A stretch of DNA of 64,000 nt from assembly GCF_015910445.1 (NCBI RefSeq), contig NZ_CP048882.1:4092001-4156000 (forward strand), read 5' to 3'. The DNA comes from Streptomyces bathyalis. GTDB lineage: Bacteria; Actinomycetota; Actinomycetes; Streptomycetales; Streptomycetaceae. A program made the translations under genes and the position numbers. The notes beneath the pieces are model-generated. The model worked only from the letters and a program-made list of their open reading frames with translations. It made no database searches and had not been told where the DNA came from. Shown here one piece after another: positions 33,735 to 42,087 of the stretch (positions are counted from its first letter, which is position 1; every line of letters begins with the position of its first letter).

Positions 33735-34928
33735 ATGGTTGAGCGCAGCAGGACGCCGGTCCTGACGGCCGAACTCGCTCAGGAAATCGCCAGCGAGACG
33801 GGCAGCGTCGTCGGCTTCCAGGTCTTGATCACCGACCGCGACGGCACCGTCATCGGAGCTGGAGACCCGTTGCGTGTCGGCAGCGTCCACGAGGCGTCAA
33901 AGGAGGTGCTCCGAACCCAGGCGCCGGCATGGCACACCGCCGAGCAAGCCAAGCGCCTGAAGGGTGTCCGACCAGGGATCACTCTTCCGCTCGTCATCGA
34001 CGGGACCGCCATCGGCACCGTGGCCATCGCCGGATCTCCCCGCCGCGTCCGTCAATTCGGCCTGGTCGTACGGCGCCAGACGGAAATCCTCCTCGAGCAG
34101 GCAGTGATCATAAAATCGCGCATGCTCAGGGAGCACGCGATGCAAGATCTGCTCCGCGACATCGTGTTCTTCGATCCCGAGGTGATGGAACCCGAAGCCC
34201 TCGAACTGCGCGCAGCAGAACTCGGCTTCGACCCCGACATCAGACGTGCGGTGCTGCTCGCGAAGTTCGATCCAATATCAGAGGCAAGTGCGGAGCTGGG
34301 GCCGGTACGCCCGCTGCGCATCGTCAGAGAAGTCTTCGACGCCGTACAGGACGTGACTGTCGAGCTCACCTCCGGCCGCATCGTCATCCTGCACTCCATG
34401 CCCCAGGACCGGACACGCAGCGACGCGATCGACTTGCTCACTCAACGCGCAGAGACCCTGTGCGAAAACTTGGAGAACCAGGCGGCACTCACTGCGCAGG
34501 TGGGCATCAGTGCGGTCACGTCCGGCTTTCGCGGGCTGCACGACTCCTATCAGGACGCAGCCACCGCACTACGCATCGGCCCCCGCACCGGCAGTGGTGC
34601 AGTCTTCCCGATCGAGGAGATGCGTCTCCAACAGCTGCTCACGTCAGAGGGGCACTACCCGCGCAGGCGTTTCCGGGAGATCACGCTGGGCCGCCTGCCC
34701 GCCCAGCGGGACTGGCACACGCTCCGCGCCACCCTGATGGCATGGGTCGAGGGCGGATTCAATCTGATCCGTGCCTCGGAACTGCTCCACATCCACCGCA
34801 ACACGCTCCTCTACCGACTGGACAAGATCACACGCCTGGCCGGCCGGCCGGTTCGAAATCCCTCTGACGCCATCAGCCTCTACCTCGCCTGTCTGACCGA
34901 TCAGATCGACAGCGTGCGCGAGGAATAG
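33735..34928 (+). CDS. CdaR/PucR family transcriptional regulator
   Basis: 397 residues. N-terminal sugar-diacid-recognition (CdaR) domain: LTAELAQEIASETGSVVGFQVLITDRDGTVIGAGD, then GITLPLVIDGTAIGTVAIAG and RRQTEILLEQAVI. A GGDEF-like middle part (AVLLAKFD...ISAVTSGFRGLHDSYQDA) and a C-terminal PucR-type HTH (LIRASELLHIHRNTLLYRLDKI) complete the CdaR layout. The E. coli homologue activates glucarate/galactarate/glycerate genes. Here it is divergent from the MFS-oxidase-hydrolase operon and is its probable effector-dependent activator. GGAGAG lies 8 nt before the ATG. Confidence 0.92.
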   Translation: MVERSRTPVLTAELAQEIASETGSVVGFQVLITDRDGTVIGAGDPLRVGSVHEASKEVLRTQAPAWHTAEQAKRLKGVRPGITLPLVIDGTAIGTVAIAGSPRRVRQFGLVVRRQTEILLEQAVIIKSRMLREHAMQDLLRDIVFFDPEVMEPEALELRAAELGFDPDIRRAVLLAKFDPISEASAELGPVRPLRIVREVFDAVQDVTVELTSGRIVILHSMPQDRTRSDAIDLLTQRAETLCENLENQAALTAQVGISAVTSGFRGLHDSYQDAATALRIGPRTGSGAVFPIEEMRLQQLLTSEGHYPRRRFREITLGRLPAQRDWHTLRATLMAWVEGGFNLIRASELLHIHRNTLLYRLDKITRLAGRPVRNPSDAISLYLACLTDQIDSVREE

Positions 34929-35328
34929 TCACAGTGGATTGGCGTGGCATGTGACTTGCCCCCGCTACTTCGGTTCCTGACTGCTCACGGGCGGTGCGCC
35001 ATGCGTAAATAAGGATCCCGCTGACCTCCCTATTGGGAGGACGTACTCGCGGCCGTACAGGCGCAACGTGGCTCCGGGGAAGCGGTCCGCCTTCTGTTCA
35101 GCAAAGACGGCATGGAAGTCGATGACTGGATTCTTCGGTGGGGCCTGTTCGCCGGGTCGAGGGCGTACTGCCCTTCGACTTCGATCTTCCGTGAAGATCG
35201 TTCGCGTGCGGGAGTAGGGGAATGTGAAGACCCGGCCGGACGGGCAGTCCGGGCTGATAGGTAATCATCCCGACGACCGTCATTCTTCGACCCTCGAGGT
35301 CCTCGCGCCCCCGAATGGAGCCCACCCC
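34929..35328. other. Intergenic region with a possible gene relic
   Basis: No complete gene. From about 35024 to 35260 on the plus strand one frame stays open without a start codon at its head and reads WEDVLAAVQAQRGSGEAV, then RLLFSKDGMEVDDWILRWGL, which has protein-like composition. It may be the remnant of a gene. The last part must also hold the promoter of the DUF4333 lipoprotein gene. Confidence 0.35.
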
Positions 35329-35643
35329 ATGCCCAAGCCCCTGTCTTCCCTTGCTACTTGGGGCCTCGCGGCCGCAGCCGCCGGTGCGCTGCTCGTGGGC
35401 TGTTCGTCGGAGGAGGCGAAGCTGCCCAAGGACAAGGTGGCGAACACGGTGGCCGAGAAGCTCGCCGCGCAGACGGGTCAGCCGAAGCCGGACGTCACCT
35501 GCCCCAAGGATCTCGTCGGAAAGGTCGGCACCACGCTGCGCTGCAAGCTCACCGCGAGCGACGGCAGCAGCCTCGGCGTGACGGTCAAGGTCACCTCCGT
35601 CGACGGCGACGACATCAAGTACGACATCAAGGCCGACGGATAG
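35329..35643 (+). CDS. DUF4333 domain lipoprotein
   Basis: 104 residues. Lipoprotein signal LATWGLAAAAAGALLVGC with lipobox LVGC. The mature part is one DUF4333 domain: KVANTVAEKLAAQTGQPKPDVTCPKDLVGKVGTTLRCKLT...GVTVKVTSVDGDDIKYDIKAD, with the two conserved Cys expected to form a disulfide. These small domains occur singly or in pairs in actinobacterial envelope proteins of unknown role. The ATG at 35329 follows an ATGGAG stretch. Confidence 0.88.
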   Translation: MPKPLSSLATWGLAAAAAGALLVGCSSEEAKLPKDKVANTVAEKLAAQTGQPKPDVTCPKDLVGKVGTTLRCKLTASDGSSLGVTVKVTSVDGDDIKYDIKADG

Positions 35644-35658
35644 AACTCCGTGAGACAG

Positions 35659-35708
35659 GCCAGGGCCCCGATCGCCGGACGTTCCGCCGGTGTTCGGGGG
35701 GCCTTGGC
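35659..35708. terminator. Hairpin shared by two convergent genes
   Basis: GCCAGGGCCCCGA (35659-35671) pairs imperfectly with TCGGGGGGCCTTGGC (35694-35708), between the DUF4333 gene and the convergent membrane-protein gene. Confidence 0.55.
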
Positions 35709-36499
35709 TACTGCCAGGCGCGCGCCGGTGAGTGGTCGACCACGCGGGACAGGTAGTCGAGCTTGCGCAGCACGTCCCGTGGGCGCAGCCGCTCCTCGTG
35801 CCAGGTGAGGACCTCGCCGTTCTCGAACCGCAGCGGCCGGTCCTGCAGCGCGGGCCCGTGCAGGAGGTAGCGGGTCAGCCCCGGTGCCGCGAGCTGCTTC
35901 GCCGCCGCCCGGTCCTCGGCGATCACGCGGTTGTCGGCGTCGAACTCCGCGTCCCCGGTCGCGACGATCTTCCCGCCGCCGAACACCGAGTCCAGGAAGC
36001 CCTCTTCGCGGAAGACGGTCCGGGGCACCTCCCCAGGTGTCGAGACGGCGAAAACCGCGTAGTACTCCGACGTCTCCCTGCTGTCGGCCCCCGTGCCCGT
36101 CGATTCGTCCTCGTACTCGAAGTACCGGAACTCCCGCCCCTTGTACCGGCCGTGCGTGTAGTCCGACACCAGCAGCCCGGTGCTCACATCGGGGAACGGC
36201 TCCACGCCCTCCAGCCGGTCCACGACTCCCGACCGGCTCGGCTCGTACGACCATCCGTGCTCGCGGGCCAGTTGGGCCAGACCGGCCTCCTCGCCCGCAC
36301 TCCGTGCATCCACCTGCTTCCCCCAGTAGATGAGCCCGAGGACGCTGGCGAAGAACCCGCCCATCACCACCACCACTCCGCCCATGACCAGCGCCGCGAC
36401 CCGTCGCGGGTACCTCTTGTTGCCGACGACCAGCGTGAACTTCTTGCCGTTCGGCCCGTGTTCGGCAAAGGTCCGGCCGCTCGTCCAGTTCCCGCTCAC
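35708..36499 (-). CDS. Hypothetical membrane protein, paralogue of the divergent 36721 gene
   Basis: 263 residues. One membrane helix near the N-terminus (VAALVMGGVVVVMGGFFASVLGLIYW, about 34-60), then a cytoplasmic or extracytoplasmic domain: LAREHGWSYEPSRSGVVDRLEGVEPFPDV, YKGREFRYFEYEDES, VFGGGKIVATGDAEFDADNRVIAEDRAAAKQL, GLTRYLLHGPALQDRPLRFENGEVLTWHEERL. The same blocks in the same order occur in the neighbouring divergent protein, so the two are duplicated paralogues. Small Streptomyces membrane family without known function. Confidence 0.8.
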   Translation of the reverse strand: MSGNWTSGRTFAEHGPNGKKFTLVVGNKRYPRRVAALVMGGVVVVMGGFFASVLGLIYWGKQVDARSAGEEAGLAQLAREHGWSYEPSRSGVVDRLEGVEPFPDVSTGLLVSDYTHGRYKGREFRYFEYEDESTGTGADSRETSEYYAVFAVSTPGEVPRTVFREEGFLDSVFGGGKIVATGDAEFDADNRVIAEDRAAAKQLAAPGLTRYLLHGPALQDRPLRFENGEVLTWHEERLRPRDVLRKLDYLSRVVDHSPARAWQ

Positions 36500-36720
36500 G
36501 ACATCCCCCTCCGGTGGTGTGGCACCGCACGTCCGCCCGTCCGGCCCCGGCAGGCGGGGGAGTTGGGCTCGGCACAGCGTAGGGAACCCCGGAGCACCGG
36601 CGCGACGCGGAGATGGGACGGAGGGAACACGCGTGTGATGGCATGTGAGGCTGAGGTGCAGGTTGTATCGGAGTGCGCGGGGGCTGGGCCCACCGCGGCA
36701 CAGGGAGGCATGCTGACGTC

Positions 36721-37407
36721 ATGGAAGCCTTGTTGTACGTGCTGTTTTTTGTCGCGCTGGGGGCCCTGATCACCTGGTCCAAGAAGCGCTCCGCTCGGCG
36801 TGTGCAGGAGACCGCGGCGGGCCGGGCCGAGCTGAGATCCCTTGCGGAGGGCCGTGGATGGACCTACCAGCCCGGGGTCCCCGGGCTCATCGACGAGTTC
36901 TCCGGCGCCGGGCCGCTGCCCGTCGCGAAGGGGGTGGCCGGCGGCAACGTCGTCACCGGAACGCACCGCGGATTCGCCTTCCGCGCCTTCGAGTACCAGA
37001 GCACCCTCTCCATCGGGTCCGGGGTGGACAACCACTCGCGGCAGCAGATCCACTACTTTCCCGTGTGGGCACTGAAGTTGACCGCGCCCGTTCCCGACAT
37101 CCGTATCCTGCACCGGCGTTGGCACAGCAAGCTCACCTCGGGCACTCCGCTCACCACGGGGATTCCCCAGGTCGACGAGCAGTTCCACATCGTCGCCGAG
37201 GACGAGGAGCGCGCCCGGGCGTTGCTGCACAGCGGGCTGGCCCAGTTCCTGACCTCCGACCCGCGCGCCGGCGAGTGGCCGCTCGAGGTGCGCTACGGAC
37301 ACCTGCTCACCTGGCGTCGGGAGGAGAAGCTCTCGACCGAGAACCTCGACGTGATGCTGGACTTCCTCACGGACGCCGTCGGGAGGCTTCCGGCCCAGAC
37401 GTCGTAG
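36721..37407 (+). CDS. Hypothetical membrane protein, paralogue of the divergent 35708 gene
   Basis: 228 residues. N-terminal membrane helix (EALLYVLFFVALGALITWS), then the domain GRGWTYQPGVPGLIDEFSGAGPLPVA, HRGFAFRAFEYQST, GIPQVDEQFHIVAEDEERARALL, GLAQFLTSDPRAGEWPLEVRYGHLLTWRREEKL, matching the neighbour block for block (GWxYxP, xFxYFEYx, FxxDNR/FHIVAED, LTWxxExL). The ATG at 36721 follows GGGAGG with a long spacer. The pair shares a 221-bp divergent promoter region. Confidence 0.8.
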   Translation: MEALLYVLFFVALGALITWSKKRSARRVQETAAGRAELRSLAEGRGWTYQPGVPGLIDEFSGAGPLPVAKGVAGGNVVTGTHRGFAFRAFEYQSTLSIGSGVDNHSRQQIHYFPVWALKLTAPVPDIRILHRRWHSKLTSGTPLTTGIPQVDEQFHIVAEDEERARALLHSGLAQFLTSDPRAGEWPLEVRYGHLLTWRREEKLSTENLDVMLDFLTDAVGRLPAQTS

Positions 37408-37428
37408 CCCGGACGTCGTGACGCAGAC

Positions 37429-37465
37429 GTCCCGGTCACCGTCAGCCGGTTTCCGGGACGCTTTT
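37429..37465 (+). terminator. Intrinsic terminator after the 36721 gene
   Basis: GTCCCGG (37429-37435) pairs with CCGGGAC (37453-37459), an inner CCG/CGG extension is possible, then GCTTTT. Confidence 0.6.
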
Positions 37466-37666
37466 CTCCCGCCTCCTCGCTCCCCGGATGCCGTCCGGGT
37501 GGCTGTCGGCGCGTGCAACGGCCGTCGTGTGAATGTCTCTTGCAGGGACTGTGGTGTTGTGCGCTGCCGATGCCACCGAGTCGCGATGATGCTTGACTGG
37601 TCGTCAACCATCGGGGGAGGGACTGACCGCGGTTCACCCCCGGGTACGAGTTGAAACGGGGTGCGC

Positions 37667-37981
37667 ATGACTGACGTGCGCGTGGAACCGGGCGAGCTCC
37701 GCTCGGCATCGGGAAAGATCAAGAAGGCTGTGGACAAGGGCGACGACGCCAAGCTCGACGAGATCGCGAACGGCGCCGACTTCGGCCACGGCGACGCGGC
37801 CAAGGCCTTCTCGGAGCTGATGGCCACCTGGAACGTGGCCGTCACCAAGACGCTCAAGGATGACGCGGAGTCCGCCGCGGACAAGCTCAACGACAACGCC
37901 GCGTCGTACGAGCGTTCCGAGCGGCAGTCGCAGAACCACTTCACGGGACCCGCGGCCGGCGTGCCGGGCCCGATCTACTAA
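37667..37981 (+). CDS. ESAT-6/WXG100-like small helical protein
   Basis: 104 residues, nearly all helix, with the size and two-helix layout of WXG100 proteins: MTDVRVEPGELRSASGKIKKAVDKGDDAKLDEIANG, a turn around ADFGHGDAAKAF, then SELMATWNVAVTKTLKDDAESAADKLNDNAASYERSE. The exact WxG is absent (TWN instead). It would be a substrate or partner of a type VII (ESX-like) secretion system. First gene of a three-gene unit: 10 bp before the next start. A TTGAC-N5-GTCAA dyad (37593-37607) lies in its upstream region. No secretion ATPase (EccC) is in the window. Confidence 0.65.
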   Translation: MTDVRVEPGELRSASGKIKKAVDKGDDAKLDEIANGADFGHGDAAKAFSELMATWNVAVTKTLKDDAESAADKLNDNAASYERSERQSQNHFTGPAAGVPGPIY

Positions 37982-37991
37982 CGGGGACACA

Positions 37992-39245
37992 ATGGCGGCA
38001 CAACTCGGCGAGACCCGCGATCCGCGCGAGCTGATACCGGGCAATCCCGAAGACCTCACTGGCCGGGCCGACAAGCTCCGCGCCAGGTCCAAGACCCTCG
38101 AAGGCATCGGGGACGACTTGGGCGCCATCCGCGTTCCCAGCTGGGAGGGCAAGGCCAGCGACGCCTTCTGGAAGGACTTCTCACCCCAGAAGGCGCGCTG
38201 GCATCGCGGCTCCGACTCGATGGCCGAGGCCGAGAAGGCCCTGCGCGACTACGCCAGAACCCTCAGCTGGGCCCAGTCCCAGGCGGAGCGGGCCATCCGG
38301 CAGCACGACAGCGGGGACGAAGCCGGGGCCGAGACGACGCTCAACTCCGCGCGAACCCAATTGGAGACGGCAGGCAACACCGCGGCGAAGAAGTTCGAGG
38401 CCCAGGGCGGCAAGGCCGACGGCGCCCCGGACTGGCTGTTCTTCTCTGCGGAGGCGGCCGAGAGCGACGTGGGCAAGATGTCCATGGCGAACACACCCCG
38501 CGAGTTCACCGACCGGATGAACCCGCTGACGTCCCCCAGAGCCTGGGGCGACTACAAGAACCTGACGCCTGAGCAGCGGGAGGCACTGCGCGAGGGAACC
38601 TCCGGCAAGGGCCCCGGCATCGTCGTCATGGGTCCCTCCGTCTCCGGAAGCGCGAGCGTGTGGGGGGCGGAGGCCCAGGGCCGCAGCGACTTCGCGGGCG
38701 GCGAGGTCTCCGGCAAGGCCGGTGTGAACCTTCTCGGCGTCGAGGGGCGGGCAGGCGTCGGTCTGCAGGACGGCAACGCCACCGCCTCGGCCTCCGGAAA
38801 GGCGTACCTGGCCCAGGCCTCGGCCGAAGGCAAGTACACCGCCGGCTACTTCGAGGCATCCGGCAAGGCTTCGGCCTTCGCCGGCGCCCAGGCGGAGGCC
38901 AAGGGGTCCGTCGGCATGGACGGCGTCCACGGTCAAGCCGGAGCCTTCGCCGGAGCCAAGGCCGAAGCGGAGGGGCACGCCTCGGTGGCGGGTGTCGGCG
39001 TGGGTGGTACCGCCGAGGGCTGGGCCGGAGTCGGTGCCGAGGCCAAGTTCGACGCCGGCTTCAAGGACGACGGAACGTTCGTCATCGGAGGCGAGGCCGG
39101 GGTCGGCCTCGGCCTCGGCGGCAAACTCGGCGGTCAGATCGAGATCGACCCGGGCAAGGTCACCGATGCGGCCGGGGACGCGGCGGACGCGGTCGGGGAC
39201 TGGGGCTCGAGCGCCAAGGACACGGTCGGCGGCTGGTTCGACTGA
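37992..39245 (+). CDS. Putative type VII-secreted protein with WxG N-terminus and Gly/Ala-rich repeat C-terminus
   Basis: 417 residues. The N-terminal roughly 130 residues are helical and contain a WxG motif (RVPSWEGKASDAFWKDF, about 46-62) with following Trp-rich helix, the typical T7SS-targeting fold. After a linker (PRAWGDYKNLTPEQREALREG) the C-terminal 200 residues are alternating Gly/Ala/Ser/Glu strands: ASGKASAFAGAQAEAKGSVG, AGAFAGAKAEAEGHASVAGV, GEAGVGLGLGGKLGGQIEID. They end in a helical WGSSAKDTVGGWFD. No nuclease, ADP-ribosyltransferase or peptidase motif is visible, so a structural, pore-forming or adhesive role is as likely as a toxin. Coupled tightly to the ESAT-6-like gene upstream. 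Confidence 0.7.
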   Translation: MAAQLGETRDPRELIPGNPEDLTGRADKLRARSKTLEGIGDDLGAIRVPSWEGKASDAFWKDFSPQKARWHRGSDSMAEAEKALRDYARTLSWAQSQAERAIRQHDSGDEAGAETTLNSARTQLETAGNTAAKKFEAQGGKADGAPDWLFFSAEAAESDVGKMSMANTPREFTDRMNPLTSPRAWGDYKNLTPEQREALREGTSGKGPGIVVMGPSVSGSASVWGAEAQGRSDFAGGEVSGKAGVNLLGVEGRAGVGLQDGNATASASGKAYLAQASAEGKYTAGYFEASGKASAFAGAQAEAKGSVGMDGVHGQAGAFAGAKAEAEGHASVAGVGVGGTAEGWAGVGAEAKFDAGFKDDGTFVIGGEAGVGLGLGGKLGGQIEIDPGKVTDAAGDAADAVGDWGSSAKDTVGGWFD

Positions 39246-39343
39246 TCCGCGGCGGGGCGGCCCCGCCCGGGGCTCCCCGCCGGCGGCTACTCCCCGTCGT
39301 TTCCCGTACCGTCGCAATCCGTACCGCAAGGAGTTGATCCACC

Positions 39344-39877
39344 ATGCCGGGCACACTTCCGGTGCCGCTCAACGTCGAGCTTCCGCAGGGCTGGGAGTCG
39401 GCACCCCCGGACAAGGTCGGCGCACCGCATGCCGCCTTCGTCGCGCTGCACAAGACCTCTCAGGGTCAGGGCTTCACGCCCAACATCACGGTCACCGGCC
39501 GCACCCTCGAGGGTTCGGGGAGTCTGCACCGCCTCGCGGAGGAGTCGGTGCAGCGGCTGCGCGAGAACCTCGGCGCCGTCGATGTCGTCAAGCGCACCGA
39601 GGTGGGCACCTCCACGGCGCCGGGCCTCGTCGACGCCCCGGGAATCGTGCAGAACCTGCGCATCCAGGCCACCGTCAACGAGCAGCCGATGGAGCTCGCG
39701 CAGAGCCAGTTCATCCTGCTGCTGGAGAACGAGCAGCAGCGCGGTGAACTCGTCGAGATCGAGGTGGCGTTGACGGCAAAGATGAGCCAGCTCGACGACG
39801 TCCTCGAGGACTTCCAGACCTTCCTCTCCGCCCTCCGCCCGGCCGCTCCCACCTCGGAGGGCAACGGGCCGGCCTGA
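39344..39877 (+). CDS. LpqN/DUF1795-like small protein of the type VII-like module
   Basis: 177 residues without a signal peptide: LPVPLNVELPQGWESAPPDKVGAPHAAFVALHKTSQGQGFTPNITVTGR...ILLLENEQQRGELVEIEVALTAKMSQLDDVLEDFQTFLSAL. The beta-rich PsbP/DcrB-like pattern resembles LpqN/LpqT, which in mycobacteria are lipoproteins, but here the lipobox is missing, so it should stay in the cytoplasm. It may be a chaperone or immunity partner for the preceding secreted protein. 98 bp after that gene, with AAGGAG 8 nt before the ATG. Confidence 0.65.
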   Translation: MPGTLPVPLNVELPQGWESAPPDKVGAPHAAFVALHKTSQGQGFTPNITVTGRTLEGSGSLHRLAEESVQRLRENLGAVDVVKRTEVGTSTAPGLVDAPGIVQNLRIQATVNEQPMELAQSQFILLLENEQQRGELVEIEVALTAKMSQLDDVLEDFQTFLSALRPAAPTSEGNGPA

Positions 39878-39917
39878 CCCCGCGGCAGGAACCAGCCGGG
39901 CCGCCGATCTGTGAGTC

Positions 39918-39950
39918 CGGGCCCCGGCCACCGCCCGTGGCCGGGGCCCG
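39918..39950 (+). terminator. Terminator of the type VII-like module
   Basis: CGGGCCCCGGCCAC (39918-39931) pairs perfectly with GTGGCCGGGGCCCG (39937-39950), loop CGCCC. Confidence 0.8.
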
Positions 39951-40016
39951 CGGTCGGTTCCGGGGGCTCGCCCGAGGACCGCGCTCGCCCCGCCGCTTGC
40001 CTCGCCGTTTGCTCCG

Positions 40017-41720
40017 TCACCCGCGGGCCGCGGGGACGGCCTGCCGTCCGCGAAGAGGACGTGGACGTGGAAGCCTGCCCGGCGCGCGCACCGCCGGAGC
40101 CGCCCGCGCCGGCTCCGCCGGAACGTCGATCGAGTAGCCCCGCAGCGCCCGCGCGAATCGCCAGCCGCCGCAGCCCAGTTGGAGCTGGAGGTCCCAGGTT
40201 CCGGGGGCAAGGGGCTTGCCGTTGTCGGCCGTCGAGGGGTCGACGGTGAACTCGGTCTCGAAGCTCAGGGAGCACGCGTCCGGATCCTCCTGGTTCCGGC
40301 CGGTTCCCTGGAGACGGGACGTGAGCCCTGCCGGCAGCCCCATCCGGCGCGCTGCCCTGGCCACCGGTTCCGCCGCGGTGCCCTCGTCCCGCACGGGCAC
40401 TTCGACCACGCGGTGGGTCAGCGGCACGCTGAGCACCGTTCCTCCCTCGCGGTGGCGGAGCAGGCCGCGGACGTTGCTGCGCTGCACGGCCTTGGTGAAG
40501 TCGGCCGCCTCCGATGCTCCCGGCACGGCGGCGACGCGGGGCGGCAGCCGCAGCAGACGGCGGCCCCCCGCGCGGGAGAAGACGAGGGGCGAGGAGGTGG
40601 CTCCCCTGCCCTTCCTGCGAACGAGCCTGGTCTCGCACCTGACGGTGAGCCGGCCGTCCTTCCAGCCTGCCGAGCGGACGCGGGGCCGGTGGTCCACTCC
40701 GGCTTCGAACTCCGCCTGTTCCACGAGGGGTTCGAGCTCGCGGTGCCTGGCGAGTGCTGCGACGATCCGCAGCCGCGTCGTCAGTGCCGCGTCCGCCTTG
40801 GGCGGCATGTCGGCGGCCAGGGCGCCGACGGCGTCGAGCCATTCGGCCTTGCGCGGCCCGGACTGGTCGAGGAAGCGCTGTCCGCTGATCCGGGCGAGCG
40901 CCTTCTTGCCGTACCAGTTCGCCGCCAGCCGGTAGCGGTGACGGCCGGGGGTGACGCGGGTGTCGGGGGCGTCGAGGATGGCGAGCACCCTTCGGACGCT
41001 GTCGACGTAGGGTCCCGGCTCGATCCTCTCGTAGCTGATGTTGTGGTCCTCGCCCTCGTGACGCACCCAGTGGTAGCAGGTGTAGTCGTGGACGGTGGCC
41101 ACGCGCCCGGTGAGGAGATAGGCGCGAAGCGTGAACATGTGGTCCTCGAGCCGCACTTGGCCCTCCACGAAGCGCAGCTGGTTCTCCTGGAGGAACGAGC
41201 GCCGGAAGAGCTTGTGGACGGTCATGGAGGAGAGCAGTTCGGTGTCGGAGCGCAGGTCGGCGGCTGCGATGGGCTTCTCGAACAGGGCGCGGGGGGCCCG
41301 CCGCCCGTGTCCGGCCATCCGTCCCGCGACGATGTCGGCGCCGGTCTCCTGCGCCCGCGCGTAGGTGCGCTCAAGGGCTTCGGGGGCGAGCCAGTCGTCG
41401 TCGTCGACGAAGTGGACGAACTCGCCACGGGCGGCGTCCATGCCGATGTTGCGCGGCCTGCCGGGCCACCCCGAGTTGGGGATGCGTATGAGCCGGACGA
41501 CCGATTCGGCTCCCTGGGCGGCGACTTCGGCCTCCAGCAGTGCGACCGTGTCGTCGGTGGAGCCGTCGTCGACGTAGATGACCTCGAAGTCCGGGCGCGG
41601 CATGGTCTGGGCGAGGAAGGATCGCAGTCCGGTGAGAACCGTCTTCCCGGTGTTGTGGGTGGGAACGACGACGCTCACCTTCACCGGTGACTCGTGGACC
41701 GTGGGCGACGTGTTTTGCAC
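40017..41720 (-). CDS. Family 2 glycosyltransferase
   Basis: 567 residues. GT-A fold: VSVVVPTHNTGKTVLTGLRSFL, IYVDDGSTDDT, RNIGMDAARGEFVHFVDDDDWL with the metal-binding acidic DDDD, and RLEDHMFTLRAYL. The C-terminal roughly 280 residues, after a helical linker, are a second beta-rich part with basic clusters (RCETRLVRRKGRG) and a Pro/Arg-rich end. That resembles teichoic-acid-type glycosyltransferases with accessory domains; polymer and sugar are not predictable. GTG start with AAAGG upstream. Confidence 0.88.
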   Translation of the reverse strand: MQNTSPTVHESPVKVSVVVPTHNTGKTVLTGLRSFLAQTMPRPDFEVIYVDDGSTDDTVALLEAEVAAQGAESVVRLIRIPNSGWPGRPRNIGMDAARGEFVHFVDDDDWLAPEALERTYARAQETGADIVAGRMAGHGRRAPRALFEKPIAAADLRSDTELLSSMTVHKLFRRSFLQENQLRFVEGQVRLEDHMFTLRAYLLTGRVATVHDYTCYHWVRHEGEDHNISYERIEPGPYVDSVRRVLAILDAPDTRVTPGRHRYRLAANWYGKKALARISGQRFLDQSGPRKAEWLDAVGALAADMPPKADAALTTRLRIVAALARHRELEPLVEQAEFEAGVDHRPRVRSAGWKDGRLTVRCETRLVRRKGRGATSSPLVFSRAGGRRLLRLPPRVAAVPGASEAADFTKAVQRSNVRGLLRHREGGTVLSVPLTHRVVEVPVRDEGTAAEPVARAARRMGLPAGLTSRLQGTGRNQEDPDACSLSFETEFTVDPSTADNGKPLAPGTWDLQLQLGCGGWRFARALRGYSIDVPAEPARAAPAVRAPGRLPRPRPLRGRQAVPAARG

Positions 41721-42087
41721 TGCTGCCTTTCGAGTGGATTACGGCTCATTTGTGTGTCTGCCCGCAACGTACGAAGCGAAGGTGAACGGCAGCCCACAGG
41801 CCGGAAGTCATGCCGTGACCACCACGTCCGTCCGTGCCTCGGGCAGTCCGGTTCCCACGTCCGCGGCGAGTGATGCCGTGAGGGATCTCACTCGCGACAG
41901 GGCCTGACCTCGTCGTTTCCTTCCTTGCGAAGCAGGCCCGTCTCCCGGGCCCCGGTCCTGGAAAGGAGCGCGCCACCGGGACCGCCGTCCCGTCAGGGGA
42001 GACGAGGAGCGTTGCCGGAACGGAGGATCGGACCGACGTGCCGCGTGGTCGCCTCGCGCACGGCACGCCGTCCGACTCTCGGTGGAT
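41721..42087. other. Intergenic region between fkbM-type and glycosyltransferase genes
   Basis: No supported gene. It holds a hairpin GCGAGTGA/TCACTCGC (41866-41895) and the hairpin at 42037-42067. Both lie downstream of the FkbM gene and upstream of the glycosyltransferase, both transcribed leftwards. An AT-richer segment near 41730-41760 probably holds the glycosyltransferase promoter. Confidence 0.45.
42037..42067 (-). terminator. Hairpin downstream of the FkbM gene
   Basis: CGTGCCG (42037-42043) pairs with CGGCACG (42061-42067), 21 bp beyond the stop on the minus strand. Confidence 0.45.

Noticed and set aside
29789..35300. Catabolic cluster as a tRNA-Lys-integrated island with att repeats
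   Set aside because: I could not find a copy of the tRNA-Lys 3' end at the far side of the cluster and no integrase is present, so integration at this tRNA is not supported.
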